The notes under the pieces were generated by a model. The model had not been told where the DNA came from, searched no databases, and was given only the letters and a program-made list of their open reading frames with translations. The translations under genes were made by a program, and so were the position numbers. From Amblyornis subalaris (lineage: Eukaryota > Chordata > Aves > Passeriformes > Ptilonorhynchidae), in contig JACAXG010000007.1 of NCBI GenBank assembly GCA_018881555.1, positions 2,866,643-2,930,642 on the forward strand: 64,000 nucleotides of DNA, given 5' to 3'. Below, one piece after another: positions 30,180 through 43,000 of this stretch; the stretch's first letter is position 1, and each line of letters begins with the position of its first letter.

Positions 30180-31080
30180 AGGTCACAGCGCACGGGAGAG
30201 CCCCGGGTCCCTCCCCCGCGCGGGCGGGGCCGGGGCGGCCGAGGCAGCGCGCCCGGAGCGCCGCCCGTCCCACCGCAGGCGGCGGCGGCGGCGACCCCGG
30301 CGGGTCGCGGTCGCTCTCTCTCGCTCCGAGCGTCGCCCCACGCGGCAGCGAGCGGCCGCAGGGCAGGAGGGAACCGGCGGCGGTCGGCCCGGCCGGGGGG
30401 CGCTGACAGCGGCTCCGGGGCGGGGCGGCGAGGAGAGGAGGCGGGTTCCCCTTCCCCCGCCTTGGGCTCCTCGCCTCGGCCGCCCCGGCTGCGGCCCCTC
30501 CGGCNGGCGCACGGCCGGGCATGTCCGCGGCGCAGGTGTCGGAGCGGCGGGGCTGGGGGGCGGCCGAGGAGCCCCGGCGGCCCGAGCCCGGCTCGCCCCG
30601 CGGGGAGGAGGCGGCGGAGGAGGGCGGCCGGAGCAGGGAAGCCCCGGCGCCCAAGGAGAACGCGTGGACGCGGCGCAGAGCCCGGCGGGACAGCCCTTCC
30701 CCGCCCGACGGGCGGCTCGGACCGCAAGAACCAGGTGCGGAGCCGGGAGCGTGTGCGGGTCCTTTATGGCATCGGGGTGGTTTTGCTTTTGGTTTGGGTT
30801 TTTTTGTGGATTTCCTTTTTTTAGGAACGAAATGAGCGTTCTGTCGGCGGCAGCGGAGCCGGGCCCGTGCGCAGCGCAGCGCGGCGGAGCCGGGCCAGGC
30901 GCGCTGGGTTTGACATACATGGGCAGAGCAGGCAGCGCTCGGGGCGGGGGACACGCTCGGGGCCGGGCAGCGCCGTGCCGGCTGCAGGTCCCGGGGCGTG
31001 CGAGTGGCCACCCCGGCCCGGCGCTGACCTCCGGCCGGCCCCGGTGCTCGCAGATAGCACCGGTCACCCACTCGTCTCGT
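30180..31080 (+). promoter_or_regulatory. LARP1B: CpG-island promoter and first exon of LARP1B
   Basis: A dense G+C and CpG block with GC boxes (such as 30416-30430) between A+T-rich flanks. The LARP1B start codon at 30521 is inside it and the first donor is at 30735. No TATA box is evident. Long open frames on the minus strand here reflect G+C content and have no recognisable homology. Confidence 0.8.
30521..30734 (+). CDS. LARP1B: LARP1B coding exon 1
   Basis: Start ATG with G at -3; 71 codons plus one base; donor GTGCGG. Acidic and Arg-rich; KENAWTRR near the end resembles the N-terminus of LARP1, which supports this as true coding. Confidence 0.82.
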
Positions 31081-34000
31081 TTTGCCTCCGTTTAGAAATA
31101 CCGCTTTGTCGCAGCTCTTTTTTGGCTAATTATGTAGCAAGGCCCTCGGAACGATCCGTTACTTGGGTTTGGTTTCCAGAATTGGATTGCGGAGGCTTTA
31201 AGGGTTGACAAAAANAGGCAGTTTGCTTGCTGCTGGGATTCGGTGTGTTTACATGGAGCCAGAGTAGCCGCGGTGTAATTTTCTGGCCTTAAATCACTAC
31301 ATGTAAGATAAAGCTGCTTTATAGACGCCCTTTGTATGTTTATATGACTGAANAGTTTATTTATATGACTGTTCAGTTTATGTGACCGAACAGGCATATG
31401 GCTTTACAAAGCTGGTCCTCAAAGACCTGAGTTGAAATGGCCAAGCTTTATGCTTAGGCTAGCAAAGGGTTCCTAGAAGTTTGCAGCTTCTTGAAGTATT
31501 GTTCTTGGCTGCAAGTAAACTGCTGACCTCAAAATAAATGCTTCAACCAGTGCTTCCTGAGAATTTCAATCTCAGCACTTGCTCCCGAGGGCACCTGACA
31601 AACCTTTTTGTGATCTCACAGTCACTTTTATCCTTGAATTAAACATGTACTTCCTTCGTAAGGAGAAAGATATAATTTACGGTTTCAAGTATACAGGTCA
31701 TACAAACAGCGACCACGTTCCAGACCACAAAATCTCTACTTAGCTGAAGAGCAGAGCTTCTGGCAGCATATGTACCCATCTTTATTATCTGGACTGTTTT
31801 GTTTGTGTGTACTGACGCGCTCCTAAGTACCTATTTATGTCGAGCTTCCACCATTCGGCTTGCTGGGCAGTCGCTTGTGGTCTGGTTCATGCGTGAAAGG
31901 GGACTTGTCACTCGTTTGCCTTGCTGTTGCAGCAGTAACAACAATGGTACATCAGGAGTAGTGGGAAAGCTGCTTTTTGTCGCGTTAGCACCTTGTGCTT
32001 CACCTCTGCAAAGTTTACTTTTCTAGTAGAGATAAAGCACACAAATAGTTGTTGGAGGAAGGAGGTGGCAGGAAGCAGTGAGTTCATACACTGTGCGCAT
32101 TGTCTGGTTCATTTCATGATTTTGGAGGACTTAATATTATTTTTCTTCTGCAAGAAGTTGTGCTTACCGTTTATGAACGGAATAATTAAACTGAGTAGTT
32201 GTACTAGAACATATTTTTCAGTGGCCAGGTGTATAGCTGGGCAAATAAGGGAGTCGGTGTTGCTGGTAGTGGCATCGGTGAAGAACATGTACCAGGATGT
32301 GTGTTTTGGTTTGGCCACCACCAGAAGCACCCATGAGGAAGCCACCTTCCCTTCCCTTGTGAAAGACAAAGCAGGTGATCTTTCCTGGCTGTCTGGAAGA
32401 AGGAATTGCCATGTACCTCCACCTGCAACAAGGGATGTATTTTGGAGAAACTAATTGCATGTTGGCAAAGCAAAATCCATCACACCAGGCCCTTATGAAT
32501 GTTGTAGTATGGAAATTAGTCATGTGAAATAATAAGTAGATGAGCAGAAATACTACTGGGATGGAATGTAGAGCTATCCGTAAAGAGGATAATAAAATGT
32601 AAAAGAATCTCACATCAAAGCAGTGACTGAATCCTGTTGGACTTGTTGATCCTGGCTTAATTTGTTAAAAGTTTCCTGAGATGTGCACCTATGGTATGTT
32701 CAGTGATAGTTACAGAGTGGAGAAAATTGACTCCAGTCTGTCATCTTTGGACTTTCAATTTATCATGGGATTGGTTTGTGATAGAGGCAAACCTGACTCT
32801 TGTTACTGAAACAAACTGTTAATGTTGCCTGGTGCTACAGGGAAGATGTAAAATTTTGGCAGAAGAATTCGGTCAAAGCGTTGTTACTACGACTTATGAT
32901 GTTTTTGTGTCAGATACCTTAGTTCATTAGAGTAAACCAAACACCCAGTGCAAACATATTTGAACTTTTCATGGTATGTTTGTTACCACAGTTCAATGTT
33001 TCTGACTAAGCGTTTCATTAAAATTAGCATTTAAGCAGAATCATTTCAGAATTATACAGCTACTTTTGCATCCTAATCTGCATTTAACTTGTGGGGGAGA
33101 ATTGTTTCTCTGAANGGGTGGTTAAGCACTGAAACACACTGCCCAGGAACGTGTGGCGTGCCAGTCCCTGGAGGCGTCCAAGAAACCACTGGATATGGCA
33201 CTCAGTGCCATGGTTTAGTTGGCAAGGTGTTCAGTCAAAGGTTGGACTCGATTGTGTCGGAGGTCTTTTCCAACCTTAATGATTCTATAATTCTAATGCT
33301 GATGATCCTGGTCATAGGGAGTGAGCTTTAAACACAGGCTGCCAAGTGCTGGAAGGTGATATGTCTTCTGTGATGTGCCTTCCTCCCTTTGCCTCCCCTC
33401 GTAGTGCTCAGCCAAGATACTGCAGTGAGTCTTCACTTCTTGAGTTTGAAACTGTGAGTTACCCATCCTCCACATAAATAATGTGCCCAGGATGGAGCTG
33501 TTGAAATAATTTTATTTCAAAAGTTCTCCCACCTCTTCGTTTGATGAAACCTGAAGCACTGCCCTCTTTGTGAGGTTGCAAAAGGGAATCTGAATGACAA
33601 GTTCTCTAGTCTTCATGTGATTTGTATAGCTCATGTGGGTCTCTAATAACTTACTAGATAATTATTCAAAAATTCTTCATGGAATTTATGAAAATATTAA
33701 ATGAAGCAAAGTATTTTTGCTGCTGAAGTGGTCAAAGTGGATTTTCCTACTAGTGTGCTTGAATGTTGTAGTTAATTAAAATAGGTGCACACTTCATTCT
33801 TTTTTTTTGTGCTCAGTTTGTCTTTCTCCATTGTGTTTATTTCTGGGCATCAAAGAATGCNTTTTATCTGTTTGATATTTCGGTAGCCGAACCACTTCCC
33901 TGTAGTGCTATTGTGTAAATTAATTTGCTTTAGCCTGATAGCAAAACAGGCAGTAAAAGTACACTTCAGCAAAGATGTACTGTGTTCCTAGGAATAGCAA

Positions 34001-37000
34001 ACCTTAGATTAGTAAATTCATAAATTATCTGATTATCAGATTTTTTGGGTGTATTTAAGGCAGGTATTCTTGTTAGTTCTTTTGAATTCACTGAGTGTTT
34101 TAATAGCAGCTTCTAAAAATTATGCAAAGTGTTATCAGAAGTTACAACATTGTCAATTTCCCCAACTCTAAAGGGATTAAAAATGTTATCCTTACAAAGC
34201 TGCTGTCTGTGTTTTAGTTGTATATAACAGCATGTGTAGTTTTGTATGGTTGGGTTTTGTATGGGGTTTTTGTTTCTAAGCTGAAGACCTGTTATGGGAC
34301 AGAAACCCACCTGTCTGTGCTGTGGCATGTGCTCCATTAAACGCTGAAAATGTTGGTAGAAATTGTCACAGGTTGCAGTTTTCTATGAAGAAGCTAAGAA
34401 AAAAATGAGTGGATAAATGAAATATAAGGAAAGTAAGTAGCATAATGGCGAATCAGTCATGTATTGTGAATTTTTTTTCCCTATTGCTTGTACTGAAAAA
34501 GTGACTGATTTTGAATATAAATAGGTGGAAGGGTGCAGGTGTGATAACTCACTGCCTTGGTTAATTGTTCAAATGGTGTGGAAAAGGTCAATCTAATGTA
34601 GTTTTTGCTATAAAATGCTAGAACTATTGTAGGACAGAATATTAGGATAATAATTTGGATTTTTTTTATTGTTTTGCAGAATCTTGGCTCTAAATCCATG
34701 CTCTAGATTTAAATTAATGATATTCTCCAAGGGATTATTTTGTTACATTTGCAATACTTCATCTGTTAAAACAATAGATTTAAGTATAGCTTACCTTGTT
34801 TAAGTTTACCAAGTTTCAAACTGAGCATTGAAAGGAAAATGTTGTACAAGTTGAACAAACAAGTTCCAGTTAAGTTTTGAGGAGTTGTCTTTCTGGGTGA
34901 TTTTATCTGCTCCCTGAAGCACTTCTGGTATTTATGTGATCTTGTTCCTTCACTAAAGGAAACACACGTGCTGCCCAAGTAAAAACGAAACTTGAAAATT
35001 GTCTAGAAAGCATTACAGCACAAACAGTGTCTATGTCAAAATTAGAATGTGTCCCACTTATATTAATAGACTTTGCTTTCAGGGGAAATTGGCAATATCA
35101 TCCCTCCCTTTCCATCAGAAAGAATTACTTGCTGACTATTTATTTGCAGAGCTTCAAACCATCCATTCGGAAATCTTGTTACTGTAGGTGTAGTTTGTCT
35201 TACAGTGATCCAGGGGTACTTTGGTAATACATCTTACGTACAAACTTTGCTCCTCAGCCATCCAGTCTGCTTTTCCTTCTCTATTGCTGCAGTTTCGGTA
35301 GTTCCAAAATTCATCTTTCATTTTTCAGAACTGTCATGCCATGTGTCTTCACATGCTGCACTTCGCAGGTTTGTACAGCCTTGTCTTTCTGCAGAAAATA
35401 CCTCGTGTTAGGATGTGGTCTTCTTTTAAGAGACTTGGAAGAACCATAATAAAAATGGCTTTAAAGGCTGATTTGTGTTTTCATGTGAATGGCATCTGTA
35501 GTGGATGGAGTTCAGTGATTGAAAAATGGTCATTGGCAATTAAACTGCCTCATCCTTGACTTTATTTATTTCTCCCACACCCTCAAAACTCATAGGAAAC
35601 CCAGTGAGTAAAATCATTGAAGATAAGTGAATTCTTCTATCAACACAGCATGTCACTACTAAGTAGGTTTCTTGTGGCATATGGCAGAATAAACCGTTTT
35701 AATACAGTTAGGTTGGAATTAACAAGTGTAATAGTTTATTTGGAAGGGCTTGTTGAGTCCTGCTGAAACAATGCACTAAAGATGCCATTTCAGAGTACCC
35801 AACACTGTTATGTGATGTTAAACCAAACCCCCAGAGTGATGTTAAGCATAGAGCTTTTGTCTGAACACACTCTAGAGTAGGTTCTGCCTGACCGGTGACT
35901 CTGGGCCGGTTCATGACAACAGAACAGCTGTAACCTGGCTAAAACCTTTAAGTGATCTGATGTTATGTTCTTTTACTCTCCCACCCTCCTTTTTGTTTTT
36001 CATTCCCCTTTATCTTCCCTCTCATGCTTCACACTGAAGTCCGATTCCAACATGATAAGCCCCAGAAAGCCGGCCAGGAAAGATGTTAAATTTGGTTTTG
36101 AGCATGGCTTTTTTGGGACGACAGGGAACTTTGTGGAGTTGTTGCCAGGTAGGGAAGTACAGAGTGAGATGCGATCTCAATACCTTTTGAGTTCAGAAAG
36201 GATATCATCAGCCAGGCGTTGTGTTGCCTAATATTTTCTTTTTGTTTAGTTTGCAAATGCATCTTCCAAGTCTTGGATTGCTCCATTCAGATAAGAGAGA
36301 TTCCTTAAAACGGGTTGGGTCTCATTCTGCTCGATTCAGAGAGCCTCTCCTGCCGCCTGGAATAATATCCCATGACTAAGATAGTGCAGCAACACCGAGT
36401 CTTATATTTTTGAATCCCTTGCTACGCCCTGGTGACACACAGAGTAGAAGTTCTGGCAGAACAGTCCTTCAGCAGCAATTTAAGTAAAAGTGCTGTGAGA
36501 TGGAAAAAGGGCTTCAGTAAGGTAATTGGACAGAGATGTGTGTTTACAGCCACGCTGTGGCCAGTCAGTTTACCTGCATGGGTAATTGGCAGTTCTCTTG
36601 GTGAAAATTACAAATTTGTTTGCTGCTCCACCTCTGCAGTCGTTTGTCTTGTTTTGTAAAGGGCAATTAGTTTACTACTGAATGGCAAGTGAAAATTAGG
36701 GTTACATGGTCACTGTGTGTTTCCTAAAGCTCTCGTTCTGAAGTTAATTAAGGTGTGTGTTTTGTCTTTGTTTAAAAAAGTAGATCTGTAGGAGAGGCAA
36801 AAACTTGCTGGTAAAGAGTGGTCAGGATCCACTGAATTCATGTCTGGTGAGATGTCCAGATTGTATCTAGCATATACATGAAATATGTGTCACATAACTA
36901 TAAATGATATTAAAATTTCCCGTGGAATATGAAGTAAGCCTTAGTTTGTGCCTCTTAACGTTTGCAGTGTATTCCAGGAAGTGGACAGAGAGGCTTTTCA

Positions 37001-40000
37001 GAGTCACTGGGGCACAAGGGTGGGGTTCCCAGTGTGAAGCCCTGATAAGGAAGATTAGTCACTGGATGTGAAAGAGATAAGGGTTGAGGAGGTGATGTTA
37101 TCCCTGTATAAAATAATCCACTAGTGATTTCAGACACATTCAGTGTTTCAAGCTTGTCTTGCAATAAAATATACTGAATAAGAAGTTTCGAGGAATGGTT
37201 GTGACCACTTCTGTATGGGAAAACACGCATTGGGACAACCAGGGCTTAACAGAAGAAGTTAAGAGATGGTTTCCTCTTAATTCTCAGTTCCAATCTCCAA
37301 AAAAAATTGCCAGATGCTAGTGGGTTTTCTTCCCCTGAATTCCCAGTGCAAAAAGTAGAACGCAGTTGAGAAGGGTAGGGAAAAACTGCACAGAATAAGA
37401 AAATCAGATTCATATACCAAAGGGTAATTGCATGTGTGTTAAGGCATAGGAAGTTTAAATACACTTTTTTTCTAGTGTAGGTTATTGAGCCTAGATTAGC
37501 TTAGGCCAAATAACATTGCTTCTGAGAGAGTTATTTCCAAGTATTACAATAATTCCAGGTAGGAGTATAATGGACTCTTGCTCAGGAGATCAGATGGGAT
37601 CATTATTATAATGTGTAGGCCTTAACTTAGGATGGTTCTGAAAACGTGTGAGTGTCAGCTTCATTGCAAATGCTCATGTTTATCATCAACAAATCCATTG
37701 TAAAATATATCAGTCTTAATACAGTTTTATAATAATTTTCTCTTTTGATCTTTTTATTTTGCCCCCCTTGGCTTGGTTTTGAGCTATATGGCTAAACTTT
37801 ATTTGGCATTTGAGTAATTACTTATAAAAACAAATTACTAGGAATTTGGGAGTATGTGATCGTTTCTATGGGTTTTTTCATGCTTACGTAATTATAAATT
37901 TCATAAGTTCTGTTTTATAAATATAGCTTCTAATAGGAGAACTTATTAAATGTGTATGAGGGGCTTATTTTCTTTCCTACTTATTAGATTAAAATACCAG
38001 TATTTTGACACAGTCTTGACCTTCTTAGCTGAAAAAATGCTTAAATACAGTATTAGGCAGTGTCTTGTACACCTGGTTTGCAAGAGTATTTGCACTTATT
38101 ATGAATGTGAGCTTTTCAATGTCATGTACTATTTGTGACTTTTGGAAAAGTTCATTGACTTCAATATCAAGCCCTCAGAAACACTTTGGTGTAGTATGAC
38201 AGGGTTATTAACACACATCCTTTCTTAGTCATTTAAAGTGCAGCCTAATTCTTCACCTGAAAATGTTTTTCTTCGTTTGCAGAACTACAAAATTCCACTA
38301 AAGTTATAAAAGCGGCAAAACCCAGGACAAGGAAATGCAGCAAGGTTTGTGTTTCTGCCTGTAAATATTCAATATGATAAATAGCTGATGCTACTCTAAT
38401 AAAAAGATGGAAGGTATTTTGAAGTTCCAACCGGAAGTGTTATGTTATGCCCTGGCAANAGGTAATTTTGAACACAGAGGCAAATAAAAAAGGAAGAGAA
38501 ATTTCAAATTATGAGCGCTTCTAAATTGGTGTATGTATGAGGGTTAAAGAAAGGTGGTTTTGTTTTAAAAAATCAGTGGGATGACATAAAAATGTGGAGG
38601 GGCTGCAAAGAAACAGCATCACTTGAGCACAAGTGATGCTAGATTGATTTTGGAAATCCTTTTTGCATATTATGTGACGTGTGTCCTTTATGTGCATAAA
38701 ATTATCATTATGACAACAGGAGACACTAAGTCCTTTTATTGAAACATTAAGTTTCTAAAATTTTGTACAGCCACCCCTTTTTAGGTTGGTTAATACCTGT
38801 GAAGGTCTTCCAAAAACGGAAAGCCTTAAGCAGTAGATGCCTTTAAATCACATATGTGCAAGACGGCATTTAATCTGACACTTGTTTTATGTGTGCTTAA
38901 AAGTCGTAAGACCTCTTTCAAAAGTTCTGTGTTTGTTTTATGTTGTATTTCTTGTTTTTTAAAAGTTGCTGCTTCTAACAGTTCTGCTCCAAGGGGTAGT
39001 CTGGCTGTCTGAGCCATGACTGGCATCTTCCATGTGTTAAAAAGGACTAAATCAAGGAAGGAATATAAACTGTTTGTCATCTTTGCAGGCCGATGATTTT
39101 GGCGATATCGCAAACTGGCCCACGCCAAGTGAAATAGCAAACAATGAAGTAAGTATCCTTTGTTATCCTCTGTATTATTTTTTTTTAAAACCATGTTGGC
39201 TTATCTGTTTAATACTGTTCTACCCAGAGTGCTCTCTGGGTGTTGTAGGGTTTCAGCAGAAGTTTTGTCAATAATGCAGGATACTGGTGTGTGTTCAACT
39301 GTCTGCACTGGTACTGGAATTCATTAGTGGTATGCCACAGACATGTACATAAAAATGTGCCATATCTTTTTACTCAACTGTTTAAACACTTTTATTTACC
39401 TTTTCTGCTGCTTTCAACTGTTTATGCACAGATGAGAAGGCCCTTGGAGATGTAAACATGCTGCCTTCTCTTGTGCCTCAGAGTACTTTGTGCCTGATGT
39501 CTTAACACAATTTAGTTACTCTTAGTTATCTTACTCCTCTGATATATTTTTCCCCTTCTGGATTTTAAGTGAACATCTATTCTGTCAAATTATCTTCCTT
39601 TCCCTTTATTTCAAGTGATGAGTGCATAATATTTTTTAGACCTCTTTGATGCTATTTAAAACGGGCAGAGAGCACAGGTTATTGCGAGTGGTGAGGTGCC
39701 ATTGCACTCCGCTGTAGCTCTGCAGCAGCATCCTTGTGGTGCTTTTACTGTTTTCTTGGTGAGGGAAGCCAGAACATTTGGGTTCAATAACATGCATTTT
39801 ATAATTAAAAGTGTCCACATTCGTGTAGTGTCTGTAAAAGAAAATAACATTTAGTTTGTACTTAAACTCAGTTTATTTGTCTAGGAGAAGGCTTTGTGTT
39901 CAAATTAATTACAGCACAGTACTACAGTGTGTACTGTATGTATTCCAGCAGGTTCAAAGTTATCTCCACAATATAGGAAAATTCTTTCTCTTTAGCAGAA

Positions 40001-43000
40001 ATGTCTGCCAAACTTGCACTTTGCAGGTAAATATTATATCTGATCATTGAATGATTTGAGTTGGAAGGGACCTTTAAAGAGACTTTACAAAACAAGACAA
40101 TTCTTAAAATTCACCCTGGTGAAGAGGTTGAGAACAGGTAATAGAAAAGGAATTTTAATAGCTAAAAGAAATGTGTACCTCCTGCTATCAGCAGCTGTAC
40201 TGCCAGAAATGATTACCTGTGTCTCTTACAGTGTAAGACTGTAAGTCACAGTAAGAAGCCAACAAATAGAAGAGAAAAGGAGGAGAAATCTGATCAGAAA
40301 AGCAATAATGGAATCAAGGACAATCCGGAGGCAAAGCCAGATGGTCTGGCAGAGAACACTAGTGAAGATGAAGCTCAAACTAATAACCAAAGGAAAAAAG
40401 GTGAGTTTAGGCACTGTGTATAATGCAATAAGTCCCTGTTGGTACAGCTACATTGATTCCAGCTGAATGACTCGATAGAACTTTTCATGTTTTGCATTTT
40501 CTGGGTAATAACAATATATTGCTCTCTGCTAGGAAGCCTAAACCAGGCTTCCTCTCTCAGGTTTTGGAGCCTTCTGTTTAGTCAAGTAGGAATTCTGAGG
40601 GAAAAGCAGCTGGTGTCCTATTGATGGTCCTTGGAACTCTTAGAGTTTCTGGAAGATTTTATCATGACTGTACAAGACTGTCTCTCACGTCTTTATTTTC
40701 CTCAATAGGTAGCACTGTGTTAATTTAATGGATATGTGTGTGTGTGTGTGTTTTACTACATACACACTGACACTTCGACTTTCATGTTCTACTGTTAGCT
40801 TCCACACTAAAATGATCACTTGAAAACTAAACCAGGTTATTTACTCCCTTTTGATCCAATCTGTTACGTAAAAAATGGGAAGCAAACCTGTGTCTCATTT
40901 GGTCAGAGGATTGGAATAGGTTGGAGAAATAGCAGGAAGAGTTTCAAGATCTTGCTGCCATCATCTGCTTTTTTACCTTGCTTCCATGCTGGTGTTTTTC
41001 CAGATCCTAAAGGCCTTTGTTGTTTAGATTTATGAATCTTCCTGTGTATATATTGAAAAACAAAACCTGTATCACTTTTAATTTTTTCAGTCTAAGTGGA
41101 AATCTAAAGCAAAGCATTCCACAGGTACAACGTATTTTTCTTTTTCACCTCAGAGGAGATAACGCATTTTATGTATTTGCTTATATTTCTTATCTACAAA
41201 AGTATGAAGCCCACAATACCAATCAATATTGTAGTTAAATAAATTGTTAGTGGGTATTTTAGGCCAGCCTACAACAAAATAAAGCTTTGGTAATAATTTT
41301 TGATGCATGTGAATGAACTTACTCTGAATATCTCAAGGTAAAAATACAGTACCACAGCTGAATTCTCGGGAAAACGTTTGTAGTTTGTGATTGAAAGTTT
41401 TATCGTGGTGGTTAATTTTATATGTTATTTTTTTACCTCTAAGTTTCATGTTGTGAAATTATATAGCAATAAAATTGCTGTATATATTTAACAGTTACAG
41501 AGCTATAAGTTCTTGGTCATGGAGCTTACATCTAAAAATCCATTAAATAAAAAAGTTTGCCTTTATTTCTTATATTTGAAGCTTAGGTAAGGTTACTTTT
41601 CAGTTTGAGAAATTCTTATTTAGTCGTTGGTTATATATATTGGTTATATATTAAAATTTCAATGTTAAGCTTCTCCCGCTTTTTAAAATTTGAAATTAAC
41701 TGTACAGGAAGAATTCTATAGAATCTTTTTAGGAGCTGAAACCTCAAGTATGAGTATAATGAAGAGTAATATATTAACTTTTCAAGGTAACAAGCAGAAA
41801 TGGGTGCCACTTCACTTGGACGATGTAAGGTCAGACAGTCAAGAAAGACCAGGCTCTCGAACAAGCTCCAGATTTGTGCTGGAAACAAACAAGTTAATAC
41901 CTCATAACAACAGAAGGAATGAGGCAAGAAGTAAGTAGTTCTCAATCTCTGGGTCTTGCTGTTGGTGGCAAATAAAGTGTAATATCACGTGAGCTGGCAG
42001 TTTATGTTGAAACTTAGCTCTGCCTATAGTAGGCAAAACCTGGTGTTTATATTTGCCAATAACCAGGAGCATGTATTTTCGTCTTCATGGCTCCCTACAG
42101 AATCTTATCCCACAATTTTACAATGCAGAAAGTTTGGAAATAGCCTCAGAAGGTGTCTGCTCTGTCCTGCTCTGCTGCTATTCCCACAGCTTGTTGCTAC
42201 CACAGCAATTGCTTGTGGAGCTACACTTTGAACTCTGCTTTGGCAGTTCTACTGATGTTGTTTTTTCCTTCGAGCTGGACCAATTCCCTCAGTTCTCTGA
42301 CCTATTTCTCAGCATGGCTATGCAAAAAGTTGTACTAACACCACAACTGGTACTGCTTCTGGTCCTCAGGTGTTGTGAACACAGCTTGTTAGATGGCAGA
42401 AATCTTAGGCTGAGTGTTAAGTCTTTGATTTAAGTTTTAAAATTGCAATATACATTAACAGTTTAAATGTTTGCTCTTTATAATAAGTACTGGACACTAC
42501 TGATACGGAATTTATGAAGTAATTTTAGGAACGTGGATGTAAGAGTTTGATCTGGATGTCTGAAGGATGCATGGGGCCGGGGGAGGATTTTTACCAGTTG
42601 TCACTTTCTTCAGCAGCTTTTCCTTTGGATGGTCAAATGACTGAAAACTTGTAGCATGAGCTGTACCTCAGGGTTCGAGTGATTCAAGACCAGTTTAGTG
42701 TGAGAGAACAGAAAACATCTCTTGCTCTTTTCAGGAACATTGTGTTTAAAAAAACTCGTTTCATGCTAAATACAAACTGGTTCATGAAGGTATTATATGT
42801 AGGACTTTTGCATGAGTCTGAGCCATAGGCACCCTTAGGATGCAGAATTTAAACTGATTTGGAAAAACAGTTCGAGTAATACCTATGCATTTGGGATCTC
42901 TAAGGTTGAGGGTAAGAAGTGCTAAGGTCCAAATTCCCAGTGAGACACACACATACAGATTATATTCTCTGTAAATTCAGAGTCTTATTTGACACGACTT

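Noticed and set aside
30061..31071. Minus-strand ORF of 336 codons in the LARP1B CpG island
   Set aside because: Proline/Arg/Ala-rich product of stop-poor G+C sequence, overlapping other long frames; no homology and no splice logic.
31993..32454. 153-codon plus-strand ORF in LARP1B intron 1
   Set aside because: No recognisable family and no phase-matched splice sites; likely chance.
42053..42433. 126-codon plus-strand ORF after LARP1B exon 5
   Set aside because: Downstream of a good GTAAGT donor and without homology; intronic chance frame.
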